A stretch of DNA of 64,000 nucleotides from the NCBI GenBank assembly GCA_021018995.1, contig CM037586.1:146858060-146922059 (forward strand). Direction: 5' to 3'. Positions 1 through 10,396 of the stretch are shown here, piece after piece; within the stretch, counting starts at the first letter, position 1; the number at the start of each line of letters is the position of its first letter. This DNA comes from Chloranthus sessilifolius (taxonomy: Eukaryota; Streptophyta; Magnoliopsida; Chloranthales; Chloranthaceae). A model generated the notes under the pieces. It had not been told where the DNA came from, did not search any database, and saw only the letters and a list, made by a program, of their open reading frames with translations. The position numbers and the translations under genes are program-made.

Positions 1-412
1 GATACATATGAGCACAACGAGTTCGAGGGTGTACGTAAAATCCCGTAAAAACGGTCCAAAGGCGTACATGAGCACAACAAGTCCAAAGGTGTACGTAAAA
101 TCCCGTAAAAACGGTCCAAGGGTGTACATGAGCACAACAAGTCCAAGGTTGTACGTAAAATCCCGTAAAAACGGTCCAAGGGCGTACATAAGCACAACAA
201 GTCCAAGGGTGTACGTAAAATCCCGTAAAAAAAACGGTCCAAGGGCGTACATAAGCACAACAAGTCCAAGGGTGTACGTAAAATCCCGTAAAAACGGTCC
301 AAAGGCGTACATAAATCCCGCCACAGCGGTCCAAGGGTATACACAAATCCCGCCACAGCGGTCCAAGGGTGTACATAAATCCCGCCACAGCGGTCCAAGG
401 GTGTACCTTCTC
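1..412. repeat. 60-bp tandem repeat grading into 31-bp repeat
   Basis: Four to five units of about 60 bp, each with a GTAC...AGCACAACAAGTCCAAGG half and a GTACGTAAAATCCCGTAAAAACGG half, are followed by about three 31-bp units containing AATCCCGCCACAGCGGTCC. The 60-bp unit looks like two diverged 31-bp units. A short unexpanded relative (TATCCCGCCACGTCGG) sits in element B's LTR near 30,014. The open frame at 8-466 is just this repeat read through, because the unit length is a multiple of three. Confidence 0.85.
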
Positions 413-1246
413 ACAAATCTACAAGACTCAAAGATTTCGAGTTCACATTCTAGTTTAGATTTCTAAATCACGATCCAAAGCTCACATTCTTGCTTAAAAG
501 GTTTTAAAACTCACCATTTAAAAAATCAAGTTTAAAAATCGAATACCATAGTACAAATTCTAGGTTAAGCTCACAGTTCAAAATTCACCATTTTCGACTC
601 ACGGATTTTAAATTTCTATTTTGCAAGGAGTTCAAGTTATAATTCAAATATCTATCAAACTAACATCAAAATACATCAAGAAAACTTATCATTTTTTTTT
701 TTCATATAAATACCTCCAAGAGACAATGAATCAAAGTTAAATATGCAAGTTTGTGTTGAAGTTCCCCTACACGTCCAGTTATATTCAAGCATCGATTTTA
801 AATAACAAAACTTCAAATCACACTTATCATTTTCATTTGATTAAATCAATGCATCTATGAATCAATTTCAAAAATATAATCAAATATTAAATTTTCCCTA
901 CCTTAACCTCGAAGCAAGCAAGGTCCTATCAATGGCCGTCCACCCTTAATCTACATCACAAGCACACAATGATGCATCAATGATTAACCCCAACCACTAA
1001 TAACTTAGACTATTTAAGTGTTTTCTAAAAATTGAGTCGGAACGGGCAAGTTCGCGCCAACACCGAAATTGATGTAACCTTTCTCCTAAATTTTTACCCT
1101 TAAAAATTTAGATTCATAAGTTGGTCAAAACACAAACATTGTAGATCTCTTTGTTATCTTTTCAACACCTCAAGAATCGCATCAATCGGAGGTCGGAGTA
1201 GAAAGTTATGGTCAAAATACCAAAGCAGTACTGGCAACTCAGACAA

Positions 1247-1443
1247 AATCGACTAATCGATTTTCAAAATCGATTAATCGATTTTCCAAAGTCGATTGAT
1301 CGATTTTATCTCGATTGATCGATTTTCAAAGAGCCAAAAATCTTTTTCACTATTTGAGACCAGTCGATTAATCGACCCAATTTCGATTAATCGAAATTCA
1401 AAAAAATCGATTAATCGATTTTACTCGATTAATCGGTTTCGTT
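1247..1443. repeat. Palindrome array (TCGATTAATCGA) in LTR H, block 1
   Basis: About eight copies of the 12-bp perfect palindrome TCGATTAATCGA or one-base variants (TCGATTGATCGA, GACTAATCGA) are spaced roughly 18-25 bp apart in AT-rich DNA. The minor open frame here is only the array translated. Confidence 0.9.
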
Positions 1444-1639
1444 TCTCGACAAAATTAGAAATTTACCTAACTTATTACTAAATTTTGACCTTTAAAACGA
1501 TTGATTCACAAGTTGGTCAATTCATGCAAGTTATAGGGCTTTCTGTCTTCTTTCCAACACAACAAGAATCATGTCAATCCGAATTCGGCACAAAAAGTTA
1601 TGGCTGCAATACTATAGTAGTGTCAGTAAGCCCAGGCAA

Positions 1640-1793
1640 ACTCGATTAATCGATTTTCAAAATCGATTAATCGAATTTCAAAATCGATTAATCGAAATTC
1701 TCTTCGATTAATCGATTTCGGGGAGTTCTTCTTGAATTTCTCTCTTGTCAAAAACTCGATTAATCGAGTTTCAAAATCGATTAATCGATTTTG
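1640..1793. repeat. Palindrome array (TCGATTAATCGA) in LTR H, block 2
   Basis: Seven near-exact TCGATTAATCGA dyads at similar spacing. Each is often embedded in a longer palindrome (TTCGATTAATCGAA, ATCGATTAATCGAT). Confidence 0.9.
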
Positions 1794-2794
1794 GCAGTTT
1801 CTGAGCACTTCTCGGGTTTGAACCTTGAAACCCATTTTTTTCATCAAAATTCAATCCTTTTGATCCTAATCTTTTGCACACATCTAACCAACATATATTT
1901 AATTAAATACATGGAAGAATTGCGTTATTTACCTCTTTAAATCAGTGATTTACTCGTAGATCGGATCGTCTTCTTCGTTAGATAAAAAGGGTTTTCAAAC
2001 CCACCTCGATCATCTCCGTGCTCCAAGATCACAGCCAAACCCACGAAATTAACGGCAATCCTTCCACACACACTTCACGCAAACTCACGCTACGATTTGC
2101 GGATCGAAACTCACGATCTCTTTGCAAGAAGAGGGTTTCAAAACCCCCAAACGGCTCCAAAACCCATAAAACCACAACCAAACGTCGAAATCGACGGCGA
2201 TCTTCCCCTTAGACAATCTCACAAATGTTTTTCGCGCAAATCTAAGGCTCGGCACTCATGGATTCAACACGTTCATTTCATCTCCTCCTCTTTCTCTCTT
2301 CCTTCTCTCCTCAAAAACCCAAAACCTAAAAAAACTTGTGCAAACCGGGTGTTAGCTCCCAAAAGAAGGAATTGCCTTCTTTAACTAAATGGGATCGGTT
2401 TCCATAGAAAACACATATACTTGTCTTTGGGCGTATTAGTTCTCATCTAAGGATCTAGCTCCCGTGTGAAACGAACGTACCTATTTAGGTGTTATCTCAT
2501 AACAAAATAGTTTTCTTTGATTAGGTGTAGGCCTACACACCCAAACCATCCACTAATCGGACCCGGTGTTGAGCCCATACACCAAAGCTTGGTGCATAAG
2601 AAACCACCTAATGCTCAACACACAATCTAAATCCGTCTTTTTCCACTCAAGACCAAACCCAATTTAACTTACGTAAGTAATTTCATAAAATCGAGCACGT
2701 GACCAGTCGGGCACGCACACCGAGGTACACTGTTCAAAGTCGGGCATACATCCCGGGATACACTATTCAAAGTCAAAATTTTCAGGCTGTTACA

Positions 2795-3130
2795 TAATGG
2801 CTCCCTTTTTACCGACCAGTCTGGTTTCCTCCTTTCGTAGGTTTTTTCCCTTTTTGGGTTTCCTACGTTGCAAAGATACCTATCTTGGTTTTCTCCGGGA
2901 AGTCCGATTTTCAAGATAGCAATGTATGTGGTGTTGGCCTGAAATTTCTTGGTATTTCTGAGTCTCTTGTCCAGTTTTATATTAATAAAAATATAATTAA
3001 AAAAAAAAAAACATTAGCTATCGTACTATATATGCGATGCAGGGTGCTTGCGCGGTCTTGTTAACCCTATAATAATCTCTGTTCTTTCTGCTTGAAAAAC
3101 AAAAAAAGGTATAGTACAGATCAATGTTAT
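2795..3130. other. Unassigned stretch with an internal poly-A run
   Basis: No coding region is recognisable. A run of 13 A at about 2999-3012 is preceded by an AATAAAAATATAATT stretch. That could be the 3' end of a plus-strand retroposon, but no coding part supports it. Confidence 0.3.
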
Positions 3131-3633
3131 GATTTTTAGCTTTAGAAGATCATGCATCTTCTTAGACCTTCACCCACCATCGTTGTCACAGCCTTATCCC
3201 ATTTATTGGGGGTCGACTTTGAGTTCTTGTTCTTTACTCTTTTCTGATCAGCACTAAGTACAGATCAAAATATCGGTTTTGTTTTCGGTTTCAAGCATGA
3301 CCAAAACCAAAATTTTTGGCTGAAAAATACCCTTCCATACATTATTTTGACCTAAATTTTGAACCTTGATTTTGTTTCGGTGTGGATAGAAACCGATAAA
3401 TTTTGGTCGATAATTTGAATTATTGGCCAAAATTTTGATCCTTAGCACTAAGTTTTTTGTAACTTTTTAATCTTTCAAATCCCTTCAAACGGCTTTCTAC
3501 TAGATCTTTACTGGTCTTCCTCTTGTCCTACTTCCTTGTGCTTGCAGCGTCTCAATCATTCATACAGGGTTATATTCTGGCATCTGATGAAGTTGTCCAA
3601 ACCACCTCAAGGGACATTCCATAATTTTTTTTA
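3131..3633 (-). mobile_element. LINE 3' end and C-terminal ORF2 fragment
   Basis: On the minus strand, 3633 to about 3490 reads as a degenerate LINE ORF2 C-terminus, with LRWFGQ followed by RGRP-type residues like the LRWFGHVQ...GRP tail of plant non-LTR ORF2 proteins. A 3' untranslated part reaches about 3131. A MITE interrupts it at 3259-3442. It is continuous in sense and order with the fragments at 4665-4926 and 47,429-48,712, from which the MULE and element C separate it. L1 versus RTE clade is not resolved. Confidence 0.65.
3259..3442. mobile_element. 184-bp MITE with 9-bp TSD AGCACTAAG
   Basis: Exact 9-bp direct repeats AGCACTAAG at 3250-3258 and 3443-3451 flank a short insert. Its ends are inverted and similar (ACAGATCAAAATATCGG against AAGGATCAAAATTTTGG). 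A 9-bp TSD with short TIRs fits a Mutator-type MITE. It sits inside the LINE 3' region. A relative lies at about 57,592-57,710. Confidence 0.75.
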
Positions 3634-4655
3634 GGAGAAATTAGAAAACAACCTTACTTTTCAAACTTTTTAACCTATTATACCAAAACTAAACCTTTTA
3701 GCTAAAAGGGTTTCCACATTTTTCTGAAGTTCAGAGATCCCTAAGATCTCAAATACTCAACACGTGTGGGTTTGAGTGGATTTGTGAGTTTACAAATTTG
3801 TCCTTCTAGTTGTCTTCTCCACTCAAACCACTCAAAACCCTCGTTCCAACCATCGTTCTGGAGAGAAAACATGGATATATAATCTGGTTTGATGGATAGC
3901 GGGCAAGATCGATTCAGGGAGATCGTAGGGCTTTTCGAGTCATTTTTTATTTCTTCCTCCATTTGGCAACCTCAGTCTTACAAAGATCCCACCATTCAAA
4001 TTTCCCAAGCACAATGAAGCTTCAGGAAGATTTCATAGACGAAATTTTGACGTAAACGCAATAAACAATAATAGAGGATTTCCCCCATTACAGAAAGGCA
4101 CAAAACCAGTAGTTTCTGCCAACAATTCGCTCTACATTGTTGTACCCCCATTTGATTCAAAGTCGCTAATAAAGGACCCCATCGAAGTCTAAATTCACGA
4201 TCTTCTCGGTAGCCTTAAGAGGGCTCAATCGGGAAAAAACAAAGCACCTAGTAGAGGAACCCAAGAAAGGGGTTACTAACATAAAACAATAGGAGCATAA
4301 CCAACCCAGAAGACGTCCACTTACGCACGAACAAGTTGGCAAGGAGTGGATGAAGCTGTACCCAAGCAACGAAGAATTAGAAGAACCAATCATGGCTGCA
4401 GTTCTCGTACCCGTTAGCGAGACGAAGGGTTTTGAACGATGGTTGGAAAGAGGGTTTGAGTGGTTTGAGTGGAGAAGACAATCAGAAGGACAAATTTGTA
4501 AACTCACAAATCCACTCAAACCCAGACGTGTTGAGTATTTGAGATCTTAAGGATCTCTGAACTTCAAAAAAATGTGAAAACCCTTTTAGTTAAAAGGTTT
4601 AGGTTTGGTATAATAGGTTAATTTGCAAAGTAAGGTTGTTTTTCTTAAGTGCCCT
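3634..4655. mobile_element. Non-autonomous Mutator-like element with ~225-bp TIRs
   Basis: Long terminal inverted repeats lie at 3634-3858 and 4433-4655 and match closely along their length. Both share AACAACCTTACTTT, CCTATTATACC, GAAGTTCAGAGATCC, ATTTGTGAGTTTACAAATTT and CCAACCATCGTTC. The flanks carry a T-rich repeat TTTTTTTTA at 3625-3633 and 4656-4664, compatible with a 9-bp MULE TSD, although low complexity weakens it. No transposase is present. The insertion splits the LINE ORF2 C-terminus. Confidence 0.85.
3968..4192 (+). other. Open frame between the MULE TIRs, possible captured fragment
   Basis: The frame from 3968 is open for 74 codons to a TAA at 4190-4192. It reads as a plausible basic protein segment (KFPKHNEASGRFHRRNF ... 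YIVVPPFDSKSLIKDP) with no methionine start. MULEs often carry captured host exons (Pack-MULEs). I do not recognise the parent protein, so capture is only a hypothesis. Confidence 0.3.
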
Positions 4656-4664
4656 TTTTTTTTA

Positions 4665-4926
4665 TTTACAGGAGCCACTCTCAAATTTTCACTTATATTC
4701 TCATTTTGAATTTTATCCTTTCTTGTTACTCCCTACATTTTTTTCCACATACGCATCTCGCCCACACTTACTCTATGTTGCCATCTGGTTTTTGCAAGCT
4801 AATAGTATGCATTATATAATATGACAGTTCTAACCGCTATCTAGTATATATATTTTTTCAATATAAGTGAAACTCTTGGTCACATAATACTCTGCTTCTT
4901 TGCCTTCGTTTCATTCAACTTATATT
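4665..4926 (-). pseudogene. LINE ORF2 C-terminal fragment, middle piece
   Basis: Read on the minus strand this gives AVRTVILYNAYY, then a stop, LAKTRWQHRVSVGEMRM and VTRKDKIQNENI. This tracks the A(I)RPAMLYG.E.W...Q...SVAEMRM...TRKD.IRNE.I segment of plant LINE ORF2 proteins lying C-terminal to the reverse transcriptase. Several stops show decay. It is followed across the MULE by the LRWFG segment and preceded across element C by the reverse transcriptase, so the three pieces were one gene. Confidence 0.75.
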
Positions 4927-4979
4927 TGTAGTGATTCAAATTTTATGTCTTTGATACACCTAATTTATTTATATGTGCC

Positions 4980-6567
4980 TGTGCAACCATAAGATTTGTG
5001 ACAATCCCGTCGCGGCGATGCGCTCACTTGCAAAAACATAGAGTTGCCACCTGGAGCTTTTGGTGCCCTGGGATACCTATATCAATTTTATATGCACCGA
5101 AGTGCCACAAATATAACTCTAAATCCGGTCCACACCAAAGGCTCTCGGGTAGGGGCTTCGGTTATCGATCGGGAAGGTGTTAGGCACCCGATCAACCCGC
5201 TTATCGCGGTCTCTACTAATGGCCAAAATAAAAATAAAGTAAAAGAAAAGAAAATAATTTCCTCTTGCCTAAATGGGCCTTAAATCCTATTTGTGCCATT
5301 CCGTTCCTACCGAAAATTTGACGGCATAACAGCACAAATGGGAGGATGGGAAATGCTAAAAAGAGATAGAACAAGGTAGGGGAGAGTCGGAGCCCTCGGG
5401 CCCTTGTAGCACCATAGGAGAGCCTTGCGTGGCTTGCTTTGATGAGCTTTTGAAGGCCTTGTATGGTATGGAATGGGATTCTAACTCCTAAGGCTTAAAG
5501 CTAAGAGGTAAAGTGAGGGGTCTAGAGGGTAGCACACACCTAGGCTAAGGGTTTTGGCTGCAAGAATAAGCTTGAAATGAGGTTGGGAGATTTTAAAATT
5601 AATGTGAAAATGGGATACAAAAGAGAGGAAGAACTTCTCACTTTAAGCACTTTCTCTCTTAAGCAAATTTCTCAACCCCTAAAACCAAGGGAGGGGGGCT
5701 CTATCTATAGAAAATGGGTGGATTAGGAGGCCACTTAGATGCTAATTAGGGTTACTAATTATGTAATTTTACATCTAAGGATTCTTAGGATTTTTAGAGC
5801 CTTGAAAGGTGTGAAAAGGTCCTCCAATTGTGGATGATAGGGAGGGGCCTTAAGTCACCTAATGGGTTGCAAATAGGGTGCAACAGATATATCAAAACAC
5901 ACCCCAAAGACCCAGCTGGTCAACAAGTCAAATCCTAGAACGAGATTTGAGAAAAAACTAAAGGTTACTGTTCATTTGTCTGATGCAACTATTAGTTGTG
6001 CTAAGTAAATATACAGTAAAACAATGTTGAACAGTAGCTTAGAAGTTGGCTTCGCGAGGGTAGGGTCCACTTCAATGCTGGCGTAACTATTAGTTGCGCC
6101 AGGATTAAATCCAGGGAAAGTGTCTTGGTGCAACTAATAGTTGCGCCAAGCAAAAATAGTTGCACCAAATCCCTAGGGGGCCAATTGAAATTACTCTTTT
6201 GCCCTTCGGGCTCGAACCGTCATATCTTTTGATGTATAACTCTGATTGGGGCGATTCTTGGCTTGTTGGAAAGATGATGACTTCTACTTTTCAATGATAT
6301 AAGATTTGATCATAGTAGAAGGCCGTAGCCGATCCTGGTACACCAGCCATCTTCCAAGGTTCGGAAGGGTTAGGTCTAGGCTTAGAACGGGTTTTAAGGG
6401 CCAGGAGTGGTTTCTAAGGGTTTGGAAAAGTTCTTAAGGGATCTAGGATGATTCCTAAGGGTTCTAGGGTGGTTCTAAGGGTTCCATACATGCCATCAAC
6501 AGCTCGAAAGCGCGCCTCTCTCGAAATGTGTTTCAATCAGGCCTTGGGCCAAATTTGGGTGTCTACA
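4980..6567 (-). mobile_element. Solo LTR E (Tat/Ogre-like), TSD GTGCC
   Basis: The 1588-bp block begins TGTGCAACC and ends GTGTCTACA, with exact 5-bp repeats GTGCC at 4975-4979 and 6568-6572. Read on the minus strand it opens TGTAGACACCCAAATTTGG, an opening I associate with Tat/Ogre-type plant LTRs, and it contains a GGGTGCCTAACACC phrase (complement near 5180). No internal region is present, so it is a solo LTR left by LTR-LTR recombination. The clade call is from memory. Boundaries are well supported by the TSD and by alignment to C's uninterrupted 3' LTR. Confidence 0.75.
5975..6172. repeat. Repeated GCAACTA/TAGTTGC palindromes in solo LTR E
   Basis: At least three copies of a ~20-bp imperfect palindrome with arms GGCGCAACTA and TAGTTGCGCC lie here (about 5984, 6083 and 6130), plus a half-copy at about 6160. 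The sequence differs from the TCGATTAATCGA arrays but has the same architecture: a CG-bearing dyad repeated in an LTR. Confidence 0.7.
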
Positions 6568-7267
6568 GTGCCTAATAGCGTATACTCCGCATGCCTTGAT
6601 TTTTCAAAATGTTTAAACTAAAAATATATTTTTGATTTTTCAAACACTTATATTTATTTTTGTTATTAATTGACACAAGTTATGTCGTAATCTATTGGTT
6701 AGAAGCTTGAGTTTAATGTAAAAGGTCAGAGGATCAAACCTTAGTAGGTGAGTTTTAAACATTTATTTTGAACCTCGAAATAAATGTCTATACATCCTTC
6801 TTTGATGTGTTAGCCTAACAATGGATGCTTCCCTAGTAGGTTATAAAGTAATTACCGAAAAATCCCTAAATCATAATCTCATTCAGAGTTCTTCTTAAGA
6901 ATAGAGACCTTAGAGAAGAGATTCTAGATCCTCCTTTTCTAGAACTTTTCTTTTTGGAAGATCGGCGAGACATTTGCATAAGCGGCCTTCGCCTCCTTCA
7001 AGAGCAATCGTCGTAGTGAGAAACCCGATTGAATCGCAGAGATACAATCGATCTAGGTATGGAGAAATCATGATTTCCCTTGAAATTTAACATATCAATT
7101 TTAAACTTGAATTTTATGTTAGTTAAATATTTTTAATGTATAAATAATAAATGAAATGTTTAGATGTATTGCATGCTACGCTCGATGCGTTTTGATGTTG
7201 ATGTTTTTGGCTAAAATTGGATTAAAATCCGATCATGAAATTTGAGACACTTTGGGGTGTGCTCACT

Positions 7268-7606
7268 GGTCAAAATTGATTGATCGAGCTTGGAGATTGA
7301 TTGATCAATTTCTGAATGATAATTCACAGTATGCTGATGGGTTGAAATCGGTCTATCAAGTTTCGTTAATCGATCGATCGATTTCCGAATGATAATTTAA
7401 TGGACTGCTCACGGGTTGAAATCCATCGATCGATTCTGGAAATCGATCGATCGAGGCTGACTGATGTTGGTTATGAAAATTCTCGAAGGGAAATCGATCG
7501 ATCGATTCGGGTTAATCGATCTATCGAGTCTGATTGTTAATGCTTGAAATATCTCGGCGAGAAATCGATCAATCGAGCAGGGAAATTGATCAATCGATTC
7601 TTAGCA
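7268..7606. repeat. TCGATCGATCGA array in element C 5' LTR
   Basis: Roughly a dozen dyads of the form ATCGATCGATCGAT or one-base variants (TTGATTGATCGA, ATCGATCAATCGAG) are spaced 20-40 bp apart. Homologous arrays are at 15,058-15,355 and 32,865-33,165. Confidence 0.85.
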
Positions 7607-7759
7607 GGCAAGTTCAAGTTTCTTTTCAGTTTTTTTTACAATGAATTTGATTAAATGCTAAGGTTTATATACAATGATTATATTCCCATGCACTTTAATG
7701 TTATAAGATGGTTAACAGATTGCATGATTAAGATACATAAATATGATGAAATATTATGT

Positions 7760-8150
7760 CACGATCGTGTTTGATTAGACCCAACATCTTGATAGGAACG
7801 GAGTCTAACTAACATTCAATAATAAGAACGATTAGACCAAACGTCTTGAGAGGGATGAAGTCTAACTAAATAAGAATAACGACTTATTAGACACAACGTC
7901 TTGAGAGGGATCGAGTCTAAAGATCAACGTCTTGAGAGGTATGGATAATTAAATGAATAAGGACGCATTAGACCCAACATCTTGAGAGGGGCAGAGTCAA
8001 CTAGCATTGAATAATTAAGAACGATTAGACCCGTTTTGAGAGGGGCGGAGTCTAACTAAATATACATAAGGGCACATTAGACCCAACGTCTTGAGAGGGA
8101 TGGAGTCTAAAAGTCAACATCTTGAGAGGGACAGATAATTAATAAACTTA
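7760..8150. repeat. ~60-bp tandem repeat in element C LTR
   Basis: Irregular tandem copies carry ATTAGACCCAACGTCTTGAGAGGGA followed by GGAGTCTAACTAA and a variable AT-rich linker (ATAAGAATAAGGAC). The same family occurs at 15,525-15,687 and 33,335-33,830. Copy number differs between LTR copies. Confidence 0.85.
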
Positions 8151-8641
8151 AAAGAAAAGATAAACTCATGCGACATTGATATCCATGTTATGTTCAGTTC
8201 CATTCAGCATATTGAAATTAAGCATGCCACAAGCGCACACTCATGAATTATAAAAATGTTCATATTACAATGATTGATATCTTATGTTTTAATGAATTGT
8301 ATGTCTGGTCCATACAAGTGTGAACTTACACCCCTTGTTAATGTGGGTGGTCAGATGAGACACGTATAGCTGAGGACAACGTATGAGATTATGGTGATGA
8401 GACTGTACGTGGTGCTCAGGAACCTGAGATGGATTGCAATGAAGGCTTCATAGCCTAGCTATTTATTTCCTTTTTATGTTATTATTTTTAAATGGATGAG
8501 ACAATGATTGGCTAGTAGTTTATTAAGAATGTTTTAAGCTTTTAATTATATTGGGCTTTATAATTGGAATAAGAAAATTGTCATTGGTTTTATTGCGATT
8601 CATTAATGCTTATTTTTCCTTCTGCTGTTTAAGGCGCTCTT

Positions 8642-9212
8642 TATGGAACTAAGTCAGCTTGTACCGACCATGGTCTCTGATGAGAACTTTCGACTCAGGT
8701 AGTTTGAGAGGGGTTTGAGGCCCCAGATAAGGAAATTGGTGGTTAGACACCAACGAGATTCATATAAAAACCTGATTGATAGATGTTATACCATCAAAAG
8801 AGAACTGAGGGTGACTCCTTTGACTGAGACTGTAGGGAAAACTTGTCTCAAAACTTTCAATCTGGCCGCAGAGATCAAGTGTTTTTGAAATCGAACACGA
8901 GATCGGATAGTAGGACCATGCTTTACTCCAAATCGACATTCTCTTAGTAAAGCAAAAGTGTCTTAGCAATAGTGTCGACTGCGAAGACTATTCCGATTTA
9001 CACCATATGTGGGAAGAATCATTATGGTGCCTGCCTGAAAGGATTGGGTGCTTGTTGCAACTGTGGACAACAAGTGCATAAAGCAGCTGAGTGCATAATG
9101 CCTAGGAAGTCACCTGGATTGAGTACTATGCCTCCAGGGACGATTACGGCTAATGGGCGCATGTATACCCTATCTGATGATGATGTAAAAGCTTTAGACA
9201 ATGTTATTCAGG
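8642..9212 (+). pseudogene. Element C gag remnant with zinc knuckle
   Basis: The 5' part of gag is missing. What remains reads as a Retrotrans_gag C-terminal part (FERGLRPQIRKLV) with stops, then a Cys/His cluster CCNCGQQVHKAAEC at about 9055-9100, preceded by a degenerate CGKNHYGAC. This matches the two-knuckle layout of Del/Tekay Gag. The reading ends at a VIQ tripeptide at 9211, the same residue at which the intron-like spacer starts in elements A and B. The product would have been the capsid/nucleocapsid protein. It is not functional. Confidence 0.7.
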
Positions 9213-9400
9213 ATATGTTTGTTTTATTAAAATTCATGATTAATTTATTTCATACCTATATATGTAGTGATGTCATGCATACTAATTTAAGTAAAATGAA
9301 TCAATTGGGAATTGATAATACATTATAGACATTAACTTTTAAGTTGAATGATAATTATTATGCTAGATAATTTAAATTGTTGTATGTCTTGTATGCATAG
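9213..9400 (+). other. Decayed intron-like spacer between gag and protease (element C)
   Basis: An AT-rich 188-bp stretch ends in TATGCATAG just before the protease frame. Its left edge falls at the same Gag residue (after VIQ) as the better preserved spacers in A and B, but it begins AT where GT is expected. Joining 9212 to 9401 would put the frame in phase with the protease motif DSGASHSF. Confidence 0.5.
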
Positions 9401-9946
9401 GTTCGATGTTGATCAATGGATTTTTTTATCACATACTTTTGGATTCGGGTGCTTCCCATTCATTTATCTCCTTGAACTTCCCTAAGCATTTTGATAGGGA
9501 CTCATCTCCTATGAACATTTCATTGATCGTAGCAACTCTCCTAGGAAAGAGAGTGTTAGCTGATAGATTCTACCCTTGATGTTCTGCCCAGGTTGGGACC
9601 TATGCATTGGTTGTCGATCTAGTTGAATTTGACTTTGAAGATTTTGAAGTTGTCCTAGGGATGAATTGGCTTGCTGAATTTCATGTGACCCTATATTGTT
9701 ACACTGAGGAAAAGTCAAGAGTATATCTTCGATACCTGTTGTGAACGAATTTACAGGTTTTCTGATGAAGTGATAGGTTTATCGCCGAGTAGGGAAGTCA
9801 AATTTCAGATTGAGCTAGTACCTGGTACGACACCAATAGCCAAGACTCCTTACAAGATGACACCTGTAGAACTGTCTGAATTGAAGAAACAATTACATGA
9901 ACTTCAAGAAAAGTTCTCTATTCGGAGAAGTCAGTCATTGACCGTA
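9401..9946 (+). pseudogene. Element C protease region, first copy
   Basis: The retropepsin motif LLDSGASHSF is encoded at about 9440-9470, corresponding to [10 protein letters not shown] in A and B. It is followed by a degenerate protease body and the linker towards reverse transcriptase ([19 protein letters not shown] at about 9800-9855). Stops occur in the middle. The second half (9497-9946) is duplicated immediately downstream. Confidence 0.7.
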
Positions 9947-10396
9947 GGGACTCATCTCCTATGAACATTTCATTGACAGTAGCAACTCTCCTAGGGAAGA
10001 GAGTGTTAGTTGATAGATTCTACCCTCGATGTTTTGTCCAGGTTGGGACCCATGCATTTGTTGTCAACATAGTTGAATATGACTTCGACAATTCGATGTT
10101 ATCCTAGGGATGAATTAGCTTGAGAAATTTCATGTGACTCTATATTGTTACGCCGAGGAAAAGTCGAGAGATATACCTTTGATACCTGTTGTGATCGAAT
10201 TTACAGGTTTCCTAATGAAGTGATAGGTTTATCGCCAAGTAAGGAAGTCAAATTTTAGATTGAGCTAGTACCTAGTACGACACCAATAGCCAAGACTCTC
10301 TACAAGATGACACCTGTAGAATTGTCTGAATTGAAGAAACAATTACAGGAACTTCAAGATAAGTTATTTATTTAGAGAAGTCAGTCACTATGGGGT
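9497..10396 (+). repeat. 450-bp tandem duplication within element C pol
   Basis: GGGACTCATCTCCTATG starts at 9497 and again at 9947, and the two units run in parallel for about 450 bp. Both contain GTGATAGGTTTATCGCC and CTGTCTGAATTGAAG. They differ by scattered substitutions and small indels. The copies span the protease C-terminus and the PR-RT linker. The duplication postdates loss of selection on the gene or caused it. Confidence 0.9.

Larger units (their letters stand above)
1..2794 (-). mobile_element. Partial LTR of a Tekay-like gypsy element (H)
   Basis: Read on the minus strand, this block starts at 2794 with TGTAACAGCC and then has phrases (CCTCGG, GTGCCCGACTGGTCA) that also open the LTRs of the Tekay-type elements elsewhere in the window. 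It holds two palindrome arrays and, at its left, a tandem repeat matching the degenerate minisatellite seen inside the other LTRs. The LTR runs off the left edge, so its U5 end, PBS and TSD cannot be seen. Sequence right of 2794 is not a clear polypurine tract, so whether this is a 5', 3' or solo LTR is undecided. Membership of the Tekay-like group is inferred from the shared LTR start and organisation. Confidence 0.6.
4927..8641 (+). mobile_element. Element C 5' LTR (3' end deleted, split by solo LTR E)
   Basis: Segments 4927-4979 and 6568-8641 align with the 3' LTR. At 8641 (after GCGCTCTT) alignment to the 3' LTR stops and degenerate gag begins, so the last ~95 bp of LTR, the PBS and the start of gag have been deleted. 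The LTR carries a TCGATCGATCGA array and a ~60-bp tandem repeat built on CAACGTCTTGAGAGGGA. Confidence 0.8.

Noticed and set aside
1296-1847. Open frames of 61 and 74 codons on opposite strands
   Set aside because: They are TCGATTAATCGA arrays read through (repeated INR/IDF residues), not proteins.
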